A stretch of DNA of 64,000 bases from Methanosarcina siciliae T4/M (GTDB lineage Archaea; Halobacteriota; Methanosarcinia; Methanosarcinales; Methanosarcinaceae), in assembly GCF_000970085.1 (NCBI RefSeq), contig NZ_CP009506.1:992001-1056000 (forward strand). Direction: 5' to 3'. The translations under genes were made by a program, and so were the position numbers. The notes under the pieces were generated by a model. It was not told where the DNA came from. It ran no database searches and saw only the letters and a program-made list of their open reading frames with translations. Each line of letters starts with the position of its first letter. Position 1 is the first letter of the stretch. Below, piece by piece: positions 34,339 to 43,278 of this stretch.

Positions 34339-35082
34339 TTAGATAAATTCTGCTTCCTCTGAATGGCTTTTTTTCTTTTTATCTCCGTCCCCCTTTTCCT
34401 TTTCCCCTTCCGGAGTATGCTTCAGGTACTCTTTAATCATCATTGGAAAGGTGTTTGCAGGCACGAAACGAACCCCAAGCTGCTCTGCCCATTTTTCGAT
34501 TCCGTAGTCGCTTGCAACGACAGCTGCATCAAGTTCTTTGGCAAGGATCAGGACATCAATATCAGGAGCGCTGTCAAGGATTCCATACCTGAGAGCTGCC
34601 CTGTACTTATTCCTGAATTTGCCTATTATCCCGCCGATAACTTCCCTTTCTACCTTTTCCCTGTATTCCTTTTTCTTGTTTTGAGGATTTTCCATGAAAA
34701 GGCATTCTGTTGCTGCCTCCCATATTGCATCTTCTGCAACCCCCATCCCCCGGTTAATTCTTTCCCTCATGTAGGAGACATATTCGTGGAAGATCTGTGA
34801 GGTTACATCAACTCTATAACGGTCAGGAGCTTTTTTCACAAGCCAGGTATCAATCTTTGCCGTAACCTCTCTGTCACAGCCGTTACGGCTTGCAAATTCG
34901 TACATCTCCTTATATACCGATGGATAGGGAACATAACAACTGATCCCGAACTGCAGGCGAGCGTCGGCTATAAGGTCAAGTATCGCTTTCATCCCCTCGC
35001 AAAGGGATGTATAACCCATAACCTCTCGTGTCTGTAGGTCCGTTAGTGCTGTGGTATCCAGCACGAATCTCTGCTTGAGCAT
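34339..35082 (-). CDS. HARP-type RNA-free RNase P homologue (PIN domain)
   Basis: 247 residues. Belongs to the PIN_5/UPF0278 family, once named RNA ligase partner protein, whose Aquifex member is a protein-only RNase P. Visible features: N-terminal PIN strand RFVLDTTALTD with its first acidic residue, a long helical insertion (KEKREYREKVEREVI-like region about residues 140-160), and the second acidic cluster SAPDIDVLILAKELDAAVVASDYGIEKWAEQLGVRFV. The C-terminal tail is Lys/Glu-rich low complexity. Published work on M. mazei and Haloferax homologues indicated that HARP is not the main RNase P there, so its cell role is open. No RNA ligase gene is adjacent in this window. Confidence 0.85.
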   Translation of the reverse strand: MLKQRFVLDTTALTDLQTREVMGYTSLCEGMKAILDLIADARLQFGISCYVPYPSVYKEMYEFASRNGCDREVTAKIDTWLVKKAPDRYRVDVTSQIFHEYVSYMRERINRGMGVAEDAIWEAATECLFMENPQNKKKEYREKVEREVIGGIIGKFRNKYRAALRYGILDSAPDIDVLILAKELDAAVVASDYGIEKWAEQLGVRFVPANTFPMMIKEYLKHTPEGEKEKGDGDKKKKSHSEEAEFI

Positions 35083-35745
35083 TTTTTTGAGTCCTTTTAT
35101 GTCTTCTTTACCCTTCTTATGTATTGATGCAGGAGCAATAAAATTCTTTGTTTTATTTCCTCTTCCTGCTACTTGCGTATTGCCTTTTTATCTGTTATCC
35201 GTAACTATGGTGCTTGTAACCTGCTTATTTCTCCGTAACTACGATGCTTATAAATCGTTCCCTTATCCATAACTATTATTTATGTTATTATTCACCGGAT
35301 TTTGATCAAAATGAATAACTGTATATACTTTTAAAACCCTATATTTACATAGGGAAGTTTAAGCCAGAGCTGAAAAGCGGTTTGAAATATTTTTGTATAT
35401 TGTTTTCTCGGATTGTTCTGCTTTGGGCGTAAAGTATTTCTGAGAACACATGCTAAAAAAATGGAATATGTTTTCTTCTTATCGCTTTTATCTCCGTTCG
35501 GGCTGGATTTCTCAGGCTGATATGCCGGCAGCTTATTTTATCCGGCAGGGTGAAAATTCAGATTGAAGGTGTGAAAGATACCGAGCCTGAGTGAAATTTC
35601 TGGAAAATCGTCCGGTTTGGTATAATATGGATAAAACAGGCTAAAAATGGGGAATTTAATGAGTGCAAACATGGAGAGTTTAAAACCTTTTGTAGGCTCA
35701 ACACAGGGTTTTGTCAGGAATCCTCTTAGGAAGGGAGGCAACACA
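35083..35745. other. Gene-free region between HARP and zinc-ribbon genes
   Basis: 663 bases between divergent genes. It holds an imperfect duplication (CCGTAACTATGGTGCTTGTAA at about 35199 and CCGTAACTACGATGCTTATAA at about 35233) and a CCCTAT/ATAGGG hairpin at 35337-35354. GGTATAATATGG at about 35619 is a good TATA box for the rightward gene. Confidence 0.4.
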
Positions 35746-36093
35746 ATGAAAGAGTATTGCAATATCTGTGGTCGGGAATTGATGGAAGACGTGCTGGTTG
35801 TGGACACCAGTCTTGACATGAAACCAATCCCATTTAAGGACGTTCACGGGGATAAGTCCGATCTGATATGCATTGAATGTGCAATTGATTCGGTTGAAAA
35901 CCCGCCCTTCGTATGTACCAGGTGCGGACAGCCAATAGAGTTTAATGAAAAGTTCTATGTATTTAAGGAAGCAACCACAAAGCCGGGTGGCCCCAAAGTA
36001 AATTTCAAAGAAACGTGCCTCGATGACAAATACGTCTGCAGCACATGTTTCGAAGAGATTATGAACCCTGATTACGAAAAAAAGGAAGTCTGA
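35746..36093 (+). CDS. Double zinc-ribbon protein, function unknown
   Basis: 115 residues with four CxxC pairs: CNIC, CIEC, CTRC and CSTC. The spacing suggests two zinc sites. Between them is MKPIPFKDVHGDKSDLI. The start is the ATG at 35746, seven bases after GGGAGG; an upstream in-frame start would add 33 residues without a better ribosome site. I do not recognise the family. Small multi-CxxC proteins in methanogens act as nucleic-acid binders, redox partners or assembly factors, and nothing nearby narrows this down. The gene is monocistronic. Confidence 0.75.
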   Translation: MKEYCNICGRELMEDVLVVDTSLDMKPIPFKDVHGDKSDLICIECAIDSVENPPFVCTRCGQPIEFNEKFYVFKEATTKPGGPKVNFKETCLDDKYVCSTCFEEIMNPDYEKKEV

Positions 36094-36214
36094 ACAGAAA
36101 GCCTGGCAGGTAGAATTCTGTTCTCTCCCCGTCCAGGATTTTTAATAATGGACAAATAACGAGGGGTAAAGAGCCGGGCTCGACTACCCTATTAATCACT
36201 GTATCCGAAAAAAG

Positions 36215-36238
36215 ACAGAACTGATCTTCCAGTTCTGT
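36215..36238 (+). terminator. Hairpin after the zinc-ribbon gene
   Basis: ACAGAACTG and CAGTTCTGT form a perfect 9-bp stem with a six-base loop, followed within ten bases by a run of seven T. It is about 120 bases downstream of the zinc-ribbon stop. Confidence 0.55.
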
Positions 36239-36474
36239 TCCCCAGCTTTTTTTAAGCTTCTCTTTATTTTTTCATTTTTTTAATCTGCTACTATTTCTCT
36301 TGTTTTTCTGACTCTTTCTGCAGATGAATGAATTTTAATTCCATGAAGCATAAATATTGCTTTAATAATAGCATAAAGTATTGTTATCAAAAAGCCACAT
36401 ATCCCTTCAAAACCAGAAAACGGATTTCATTCCTGAATTTAATTCATTAATTCATTATTTCAGGGGGTAATTGA

Positions 36475-36867
36475 TTGGATGAGAATTATGTGCTTGAAAT
36501 TGAAGATGCGTCCTGGGGACAGCAGGTAGAAGATTCTGAGAAGCCTGTTATTGTAATGTTTTACAGCCCTACCTGCCCGTATTGTAAAGCTATGGAACCA
36601 TATTTTGCGGAGTATGCAAGGGAATACAGGGGTTCGGCCATTTTTGTCAGACTAAACGTGGTAACAAATCCCTGGACTGCCGAAAGATATGGGGTCCAGG
36701 GCACGCCCACATTCAAGTTTTTCTGCCATGGAAAGTCTGTGTGGGAACAGGTCGGCCAGATCTATCCTTCCATCCTGAAGAATGCGGTCAGGGATATGGT
36801 CCAGCATGGGGAGGAGTGCATAAGGAAAACTACTCCAGTAGGACAGGACATCACAGGATACTCATAA
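36475..36867 (+). CDS. Thioredoxin
   Basis: 130 residues. Thioredoxin fold with the active site FYSPTCPYCKAMEPYFAEYA (Cys-Pro-Tyr-Cys at about residues 35-38, CPYC rather than CGPC) and the cis-proline loop YGVQGTPTFKFF. CPYC is the glutaredoxin-like dipeptide, found in several archaeal thioredoxin-like oxidoreductases, so redox potential may differ from classical thioredoxin. The start is a TTG with GGGGGT six bases upstream. No thioredoxin reductase gene is nearby. Confidence 0.88.
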   Translation: MDENYVLEIEDASWGQQVEDSEKPVIVMFYSPTCPYCKAMEPYFAEYAREYRGSAIFVRLNVVTNPWTAERYGVQGTPTFKFFCHGKSVWEQVGQIYPSILKNAVRDMVQHGEECIRKTTPVGQDITGYS

Positions 36868-36899
36868 TCTTGGTCAGGTCGAAGGTTTCCTGTGCTCCT

Positions 36900-37163
36900 T
36901 TAAAGGTTTCCTATTCTCTTTTTTCTCTCACTTTTTCCCTGTATTTTTTCAGGGGATATTTTTTCTCTGTTAGGCCTGTAAGAACGAATCTCCTCAAGCA
37001 GGTCCGTATCCTGGGAAACATAAGCTGCCTCTTTTCGGACCTGCCAGACTACCTGAGGATTCAGAGTCTTTCCCATGTAATAGACCAAGCCTTCTGAAAG
37101 CTTTTCAAACCCCAGGAGTGTTTTGAACAGGGTTGATTTACCGGTTCCTGATTGCCCTTTCAA
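36900..37163 (-). pseudogene. ABC transporter ATPase fragment
   Basis: 87 residues beginning at Walker A (GQSGTGKSTLFKTLLGFEKL) and continuing to a Q-loop region (VRKEAAYVSQDTDLLEE), after which similarity ends. There is no signature motif or Walker B. The sequence up to that point is what one expects of a YbbL/FetA-like ATPase, so this is a broken-off 5' part of such a gene. No permease partner is adjacent. The 566 bases to the next gene (37164-37729) contain no supported gene. Confidence 0.6.
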
Positions 37164-37691
37164 CAGGATTTTTTCCTTTCGGAATACAGAGAGAAAAATT
37201 AGAAAGCACTTTTTTGCTTCCGAAATGTATAGCGATATTTTCGTACTATTATTTCATCCTGCATTTTTGCCCCTGATGTCCATACTTTCTTAATATATTT
37301 CTTACATCCCTCTTATTTATTTCTAACATCCCTTGCAGGTTTTTGCTTTTTTCTTCCCTTTTTGTAGAAGAGTTTTCTTTCCTGCAGCCCCAATAAGAGA
37401 AAGTTTATCTATACAGAGGTGTTCTCATAAATCAATTCATACCAGCAGTTCCATATAATTCCTGTAGCACGGATAAGCTTAATAAAATGCTACGCATGGC
37501 GTGCTGACCATAATGTTGCATACCGGTCTATTGCAGGTGCCAGTTGCAGGCATCAATTATAAGCGTCTAAGTTTACAGACCTTCTCATGCCTGAATACTT
37601 ATTTCAGGACATTTACACATTAACATAATTACATTTTAATATATTTGCGTTTTAACATAATTTCTCTTCAATATATTTATGTTTTTAATAA

Positions 37692-37729
37692 GTTAAAGTT
37701 TATAATCTTGTAATCTATGAGGAAAAAAA
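37692..37729 (+). promoter_or_regulatory. Promoter and ribosome site of the DHS-family gene
   Basis: AGTTTATAATC at about 37696 is a TATA box and GAGG at 37719-37722 is seven bases before the ATG, giving a short leader. Confidence 0.55.
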
Positions 37730-38683
37730 ATGGACTTTGAAGCTTCTGCTAAAGACCTTACAACTCCGGTCAAAGGGGCAAAGATAGTTCCGAATATGAC
37801 TGTGGATGAGCTTGTAAGAGAGTATGCCGGTTGTGCTTTTGGAGCAGGCAGGCTGGCCGAAGCCGTAGACATCTATTATGAGATGCTGGCTTCAGAAAAA
37901 ACTACGAAGTTTTTCGGGCTTGCAGGGGCGATGACACCTGCAGGCATGAGGAATATTATTGCAGACCTGATTCGCGACGGGCATATCGATGTGCTTGTCA
38001 CAACCGGCGCCAATATGGTGCATGACACAGTCGAGGCTCTCGGCCTTCACCACTATAAAGGGTCGGACTGTGCAAACGATATCCAGCTCAGGCATGAATG
38101 TATCGACAGGATCTATGATGTTTACCTCCCTGACCAGCACTTTACAGACCTTGAAGAGTTTTTACAGAGCGTCTATGCAGGGCTTCCGCAGGAAAAACTC
38201 TCTATCAGGCATGTCCTTACCGAGATCGGGAAGAATCTGGACGATGACTCTTCCATCCTCAAAACCGCAGCCGAAATGGGGGTGCCGGTTTACTGCCCTG
38301 CGCTTCAGGACTCGGTTATAGGGCTTCAGGCCTGGCTCTATAAGGAAGGAAACCCTCTGCATGTGGATGCTTTTGCAGACATGCACGAGTTCATGGAAAT
38401 GTGTTACGAAGCTGAAAGTGCGGGCGCTATGCTGCTTGGCGGCGGGGTTCCGAAGAATTACATCCTGCAGTCCATGCTTGTTACTCCCAAGTCCTTTGAT
38501 TATGCGATCCAGCTGACAATGGATCGTCCGGAAACCGGTGGGCTTAGCGGGGCAACTCTTGACGAAGCCCAGTCCTGGGGAAAGGTCGGGGAAGATGCAA
38601 AATCAGTAACCGTGTACGCAGATGCAACAATCACTCTCCCGCTTATCGTTTCCGCTGTGCGGACGCGCCTTTCAAAGAGATGA
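37730..38683 (+). CDS. Deoxyhypusine-synthase-family protein
   Basis: 317 residues. The family fold is clear: FFGLAGAMTPAGMRNIIADLIRDGHIDVLVTTGANMVHDTVEALG (residues about 62-110), DSSILKTAAEMGVPVYCPALQDSVIG, and GAMLLGGGVPKNYILQ, with the lysine that forms the covalent intermediate in deoxyhypusine synthase. The GGGVPKNYILQSMLVTPKSFDYAIQLT variant marks the archaeal and bacterial DHS-like group, whose members include enzymes acting on other substrates, so I do not assert eIF5A modification. Methanosarcina are known to carry more than one DHS-family gene. pyrF follows after four bases and is probably co-transcribed. Confidence 0.85.
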   Translation: MDFEASAKDLTTPVKGAKIVPNMTVDELVREYAGCAFGAGRLAEAVDIYYEMLASEKTTKFFGLAGAMTPAGMRNIIADLIRDGHIDVLVTTGANMVHDTVEALGLHHYKGSDCANDIQLRHECIDRIYDVYLPDQHFTDLEEFLQSVYAGLPQEKLSIRHVLTEIGKNLDDDSSILKTAAEMGVPVYCPALQDSVIGLQAWLYKEGNPLHVDAFADMHEFMEMCYEAESAGAMLLGGGVPKNYILQSMLVTPKSFDYAIQLTMDRPETGGLSGATLDEAQSWGKVGEDAKSVTVYADATITLPLIVSAVRTRLSKR

Positions 38684-38687
38684 TTTG

Positions 38688-39353
38688 ATGGAAAAGAATA
38701 CCCATATGATCCTTGCCCTGGACATAACTGACAGGGAAGAAGCGCTGAAGATTGCAGAAGATGTCTGGGAATTCGTGGACGCAATAAAGGTAGGCTATCC
38801 TCTCATACTTGCCACAGGGCTCGGGATCATCAGGGAACTTGCCGAGTTCACCCCGGTTATAGCCGATTTCAAGGTTGCTGATATTCCCAACACCAACCGC
38901 CTTATCTGCGACCAGGTCTTTGAAGCCGGCGCCGATGCGGTAATCGCACAGGGTTTTACAGGCAGGGACAGTCTTGATGCCTGCGTTGAAATTGCTTCCG
39001 AATACAGAAAGGACGTCTTCGTTGTAAGCGAAATGAGCCATCCTGGCGGCGCCGATTTTATGCAGCCGGTGGCAGAAGCAATTGCAAAGATGGCGCTTGA
39101 AGCCGGAGCCTTCGGACTTGTCGCCCCCGCTACCCGTCCCGAAAGGGTGAAGAAAATCAGGAAGATCATCGGGGATAAACTTACCATCATCTCCCCCGGC
39201 GTAGGTGCCCAGGGCGGAAGAGCCTCGGACGTGATCGCTGCCGGCGCAGACTGGGTGATCGTAGGCAGGAGCATCTATAAGGCAAAATTCCCAAAAGAAG
39301 CTGCCAGGCAGATTGCCGAGGAAATTCAGGATGAGATCCGTGGAGAATACTGA
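38688..39353 (+). CDS. pyrF: Orotidine 5'-phosphate decarboxylase
   Basis: 221 residues. Makes UMP, the last step of pyrimidine synthesis. TIM-barrel signature LALDITDREEALKIA at the N-terminus, catalytic VIADFKVADIPNTNRLI (Asp-x-Lys-x-x-Asp at about residues 63-68), VVSEMSHPGGADFM and GAQGGRASDVIAAGADWVIVGRSIY in the phosphate-binding region. I start at the ATG at 38688, right after the preceding stop; upstream in-frame starts would overlap the DHS-family gene. The 190 bases that follow to 39545 hold no gene. Confidence 0.95.
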   Translation: MEKNTHMILALDITDREEALKIAEDVWEFVDAIKVGYPLILATGLGIIRELAEFTPVIADFKVADIPNTNRLICDQVFEAGADAVIAQGFTGRDSLDACVEIASEYRKDVFVVSEMSHPGGADFMQPVAEAIAKMALEAGAFGLVAPATRPERVKKIRKIIGDKLTIISPGVGAQGGRASDVIAAGADWVIVGRSIYKAKFPKEAARQIAEEIQDEIRGEY

Positions 39354-39545
39354 CGAATATTTTTCTCTGAAAGGGCAGCTTTTTTAAAATACGCTCCTAA
39401 TCTCAATTACGTGCCTGTGATGAAAAATCTGGCTGATTCCATGATGAGCCCTATGAGTTCTGAGGCACGAAATTGAACATTTCCTTTGTTCTGAATACTT
39501 TCTCATTTCCGAATTTTCTGTTTTGATACGCGGATCATATAGTAG

Positions 39546-40382
39546 TTATGTAACAGTGACTTTGCTAAACCTCCACCTTGCAATCAAAAACATTATTCCT
39601 GCAAAAGCAAGCAGGGCAAGATAGGAAATAAAGACCTCTTCAGGCGTGTAAGTATAACGGATTCCTATTGCAGAAAAGTCGCTCCCTATTGCAAAATACC
39701 TGATCCCGCTGACAAGATGCGTGAGCGGGTTGATTATGGACAGGACGCGAAGCACGGGCGGAAAAGAGTTTACTGGATAAAGGGCATTGCTTGTGAAAAA
39801 GAAAGGCATGGTGAGCAGGGTTATTACTGCCTGCATCCCTTCGGGGCTCTCCATGGTTATTGCGATTGCAGCCGAAAGGAAAAGAAACCCGAGAGAAAAC
39901 GTGCCCACAAAAACCATTATCCCGATAAGGGAGTAAACGATCTGTATCGGGGTATATCCTTCAAAAAACCGGACTCCGAGCAAAAGCCCGAACCCCATGA
40001 TCACAGCTGCCTGGATAAAAGATTTTGTCATGCCTGAAAGCCCTATCCCTATGATCACATGGATTCTCGGAATCGGACTTGAAAGCGTTTCGCGCATGAG
40101 CCCCCAGTTCTTGTCGAAAAGCAACACGGTTCCTCCGAACAGGCTCGTAAAAAGTGTGGTCATTGCAATAACACCTGCTCCTATGAAGGTCAGGTAGCCA
40201 ACAGTCCTGACACTGGGGTCTACAGGCAGTGTCGAGGTCAACCTTTCAAAGTTGTTTGACATTGCAATCCCGAAAAAGGCAAGCCAGAGAGCGGGCTGGA
40301 CAAGAGAGGCAAAGAGGAGGGTCCTGAACCGGACAAACCTCAGCATGTCCCGCCAGTAGATGGTAAGAAACCCGGTATTCAT
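39546..40382 (-). CDS. ABC-2 type transporter permease (DrrB-like)
   Basis: 278 residues with six hydrophobic segments. The ABC-2 family is recognisable by WRDMLRFVRFRTLLFASLVQPALWLAFFGIAMSNNFERL near the N-terminus, then LLFDKNWGLMRETLSSPIPR, SFIQAAVIMGFG, and FFTSNALYPVNSFPPVLRVLSIINPLTHLVSGIRYF, the classic C-terminal motif of drug- and polysaccharide-type exporters. It lies three bases after the ATPase gene, forming a two-gene exporter. Substrate unknown. Confidence 0.9.
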   Translation of the reverse strand: MNTGFLTIYWRDMLRFVRFRTLLFASLVQPALWLAFFGIAMSNNFERLTSTLPVDPSVRTVGYLTFIGAGVIAMTTLFTSLFGGTVLLFDKNWGLMRETLSSPIPRIHVIIGIGLSGMTKSFIQAAVIMGFGLLLGVRFFEGYTPIQIVYSLIGIMVFVGTFSLGFLFLSAAIAITMESPEGMQAVITLLTMPFFFTSNALYPVNSFPPVLRVLSIINPLTHLVSGIRYFAIGSDFSAIGIRYTYTPEEVFISYLALLAFAGIMFLIARWRFSKVTVT

Positions 40383-40385
40383 CTT

Positions 40386-41378
40386 TTAACGCCCCCCTGC
40401 CCTAACCCTAAGGCTTACCACCGACCCCTTTCCTGCTCCGCTGTCCCTTAATTCCCTTCCTGTATAGTGGACAAAAACATCGTCCATTGAAGGCTTTTTA
40501 AGGTTTACTGCCCTGATCCTGATCCCCCCGCTTCGAAGCCTGTCCATGATCTCGGGCAGCAGGTATGTCCCGTCCGTATTGACCATGAGAACTATCCCTT
40601 TTGCTTTTTCCCTTATCCCTCTCACACTGTCGAGCTGCCTGAGAGACACTGTAGCTCCCATATTGTCACTGGTTTCCAGATAAATTAAGTCCTCTCCAAG
40701 CGCATTTTTTAATTCCCAGGATTTGCCTGTGACGATAATTTTCCCGTGGTCTATGATGCTTATCCTGTCGCTGAGCTGGTCGGCTTCGTCCATATAATGG
40801 GTTGTCAGGAAAATGGTTGTGCCCTCTCGGTTTATATCCTTCACATATTCCCAGATCCTTATCCTCGTCTGAGGGTCAAGTCCGATGGTTGGCTCGTCCA
40901 TGAAAAGCACTTTCGGACGGGTCATGAGCCCTCTAGCAATCTCAAGCCTGCGTTTCATTCCCCCGCTGAGGTGTCTTGTGAGAGTGTCCCGCTTCCCTTC
41001 GAGCTCGACCAGTTTGATCAATTCCTCAATCCTTTCCTGCCTTGCAGCTTTCGGCATGGAATAGAGTCTTCCGTGATACTCCAGAATCTCCCTCACAGTC
41101 ATATCCCGGTCAAGGGTAAGTTCCTGAAAAACAATTCCTATGGATTCCCTAACCTTTTCAGGCTCTGTTTTCAAATCAAAGCCTGCAACCATTGCTCTTC
41201 CTTTCTGAACAGGCAGGAGAGTGGTAAGGACATTGATTACGGTACTTTTTCCCGCCCCGTTTGGTCCGAGAAATGAGAAGATCTCTCCTTCTTTGACCGT
41301 AAAACTGATCTTATCGACTGCCTTTACCTCACCGAAAAAATACTCAAGGTCATTTACCTCTATAATATTGTTTTCCAG
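40386..41378 (-). CDS. ABC-2 exporter ATPase (DrrA-like), CTG start
   Basis: About 330 residues. Walker A (GPNGAGKSTVIN), Q-loop (IGIVFQELTLDRDMTV), signature LSGGMKRRLEIARGL, Walker B (VLFMDEPTIGLDPQTR), H-loop (FLTTHYMDEADQL) and a C-terminal DrrA-type domain ending MDDVFVHYTGRELRD. The first ATG in frame (41190-41192) comes after Walker A. The frame opens after a TAA at 41400-41402, and the only near-cognate start before the conserved N-terminus is CTG at 41376-41378, seven bases after GGGGT (41386-41390). It gives MENNIIEVNDLEYFFGEVKAVDKIS, a normal DrrA-type start. With the permease it forms a probable exporter. Confidence 0.85.
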   Translation of the reverse strand: MENNIIEVNDLEYFFGEVKAVDKISFTVKEGEIFSFLGPNGAGKSTVINVLTTLLPVQKGRAMVAGFDLKTEPEKVRESIGIVFQELTLDRDMTVREILEYHGRLYSMPKAARQERIEELIKLVELEGKRDTLTRHLSGGMKRRLEIARGLMTRPKVLFMDEPTIGLDPQTRIRIWEYVKDINREGTTIFLTTHYMDEADQLSDRISIIDHGKIIVTGKSWELKNALGEDLIYLETSDNMGATVSLRQLDSVRGIREKAKGIVLMVNTDGTYLLPEIMDRLRSGGIRIRAVNLKKPSMDDVFVHYTGRELRDSGAGKGSVVSLRVRAGGR

Positions 41379-41450
41379 AACAGGTACCCCGCTTCCCCTT
41401 TACTTTAAAAGGATTGAACCTTTAATGATAAATATGTATTTTGCGCCAGC

Positions 41451-41522
41451 AGAGTTGCGGCTCTGCAGTGCGCAGTCTGTTTCGGTAGAGTTGCAGCTCT
41501 GCAGTGCACAGTCTGTTTCGCT
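41451..41522. repeat. 36-bp tandem duplication with internal hairpins
   Basis: Two 36-base units (41451-41486, 41487-41522) beginning AGAGTTGCRGCTCTGCAGTG, differing at about three positions. Each can fold AGAG/CTCT. They lie between the exporter ATPase and the IS110 remnant, next to a TATA-like GTATATAAG at 41525. With only two units and no spacer it is not a CRISPR array. Confidence 0.7.
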
Positions 41523-41536
41523 CGTATATAAGGTAG

Positions 41537-41560
41537 TTGCAGCATTTTTTATTGCTGCAA
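41537..41560. repeat. 8-bp hairpin
   Basis: TTGCAGCA and TGCTGCAA, separated by TTTTTTAT, form a perfect stem. It may be a terminator or part of the non-coding end of the IS110-type element. Confidence 0.4.
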
Positions 41561-41782
41561 TTTCATAAAAACGATACGTAGGCTGGGAGGGTAGTTTGCT
41601 TCGCTTACGGCACTGTCCGGCTTGATGAGACTGCCACCCTCGCTCCTACGGCTCTCTGGCAATTTAACATGTTACAGATCTGTTCAGAAAGGACAGATTC
41701 TGGCGATTTTTACGAGCTTACTGACCGTTGAGAGCAGAGGAATATTTGGTTCCCGGCCTATAAAATATATTGGGGATTGGGG

Positions 41783-42700
41783 ATGACGTATCTAAACATT
41801 GGCATAGATGTGGCCAAGAATTCACATCAGGCTTGTCTCGTAGATGAGCATGGAAAGCAAATTGGAAAATATATTCGGCTTGAAAATTCAAGATCCAGTA
41901 TTGAGAGTTTCAGGGAAATTGTCGAAGCCATAGCAATAAAAATGAATGCAATTCCCAGGATAGGGATGGAAGCGACCGGGATTTACTGGTATCCGATATA
42001 CAATGCATTATCTGATTGGTATGAAATGAACCTTTACAACCCTTCGCAGATACGAGGGTTTGCCCAGGTCAACATAAGGGGAACAAAAACAGATAAAATA
42101 GACGCTAAAACAATAGCAAACATGATGAGATTTGGAGAGGCACCAAAGACCAGTTTTGAAGATAAAAACAGAATGGAAATCAAAGAATATAGCAGGTTCC
42201 ACTTCAAATTAAAGTCAGAGCTAATCAATCTGAAGAGACGCTTTTTACGAAATGTGCATGTGATTTAACAGATCAAGGAAACAGAAAATAGGATTATGGA
42301 GATTTGGGGAAGAGTAAAGGACAAACATTATCTTCAAACAATTCCAGGAATTACCGAATTAAAGGCAGCTATGATCTGGGGAGAAATAGGGGAGGTTGAG
42401 AATTTTAAGCATCCAGATCAATTAGCAGCTTTTTCAGGCTTTGATCCTAAAGTTAAGAAATCAGGACAGAAGGAGGTCATCTCAGGACCGAATAAAAGGG
42501 GATCAAGAGTGCTGAGGTGCCTGATAGGCAGAGCTGTGGTGGATTCAAGGAGAGTAAATCCTGTAATTGGAGAGTATTTTGATAAAAAAATCAGTGAAGG
42601 AAAACATTACAATACTGCAAGATGTGCAGCAGCTAAAAAGCTTATAAGGATAATATGGTCGGTGGAGAAGAATAAAAGACCGTTTCAGATCCCGGAATAA
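41783..42700 (+). pseudogene. IS110-family transposase, internally deleted
   Basis: The N-terminal piece (41783-42268) has the DEDD nuclease features of IS110 transposases: YLNIGIDVAKNSHQACLVDE, RIGMEATGIYWYPIYNAL, IRGTKTDKIDAKTIANMMRFG. After LKRRFLRNVHVI comes a TAA. The same frame then continues, with QIKETENRIMEIWGRV and the C-terminal Transposase_20 domain (LQTIPGITELKAAMIWGEIG ... LAAFSGFDPKVKKSGQ ... RGSRVLRCLIGRA ... CAAAKKLIRIIWSV). Normal proteins have about 80-100 more residues between the two parts, so an internal deletion has removed the linker and left a stop. The ATG follows GGGGATTGGGG. Element ends are not defined; IS110 elements lack long terminal inverted repeats. Confidence 0.85.
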
Positions 42701-43278
42701 GGCAATTCAAAGATGAATGAATAGTAGATTAAAAAAGAGTTGCTAAGGACATAGAGTTGGGGTAATTGAGGGGAATAGAAAAACGAAGAATTAGTTGAAC
42801 AAAGAAACAGTATTAGCTGTATTCACGGGAATTTTTACGCGCATAGCGCGGCTTTTCAAAAAATGAATGTGAAAAAGAATTGAAGAGTAGTTTTCTCAAA
42901 CTGAAACCTTATATAACATGTCTCCGCTCAAGCAGACTACTTTATAGTAGAGTCGGGAGTTGCGTTCAAGATGACTAACTTAAAAACAATAGTAAAATAA
43001 AAAGACGCAGGAAAGCGGTCTTCTCAAACAGGTCAAACAGGCAAAGTTGCTGTCTAATCTCCTTTCCATTTGGCAAATAGTTCTTTTCATGAGCCTGGCT
43101 GGATGAAAGCCGCAAAATTATTTGCTGAGGGCAAAAATAAATTTAACAGATCAGCAGGATAAACTGTACATAACTGATGAGTCCGGTTATCCGAGCTTCA
43201 ATTTTCAGAACTACAGGCAGATTGTCAATAACCAAAAAATAATCTCGGGAGAACTATAATACGGATTACGAACAGATT
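42701..43278. other. Gene-free region after the IS110 remnant
   Basis: 578 bases. The first part may contain the right end of the element. At 43107-43259 there is a coherent 50-codon open stretch (LYITDESGYPSFNFQNYRQ within it) without an initiation signal, ending 20 bases before glgX; it reads like the end of a lost gene, but I do not recognise it. Confidence 0.35.

Noticed and set aside
41451..41522. CRISPR-like 36-bp repeats
   Set aside because: Only two units, contiguous, with no spacer and no cas genes in the window.
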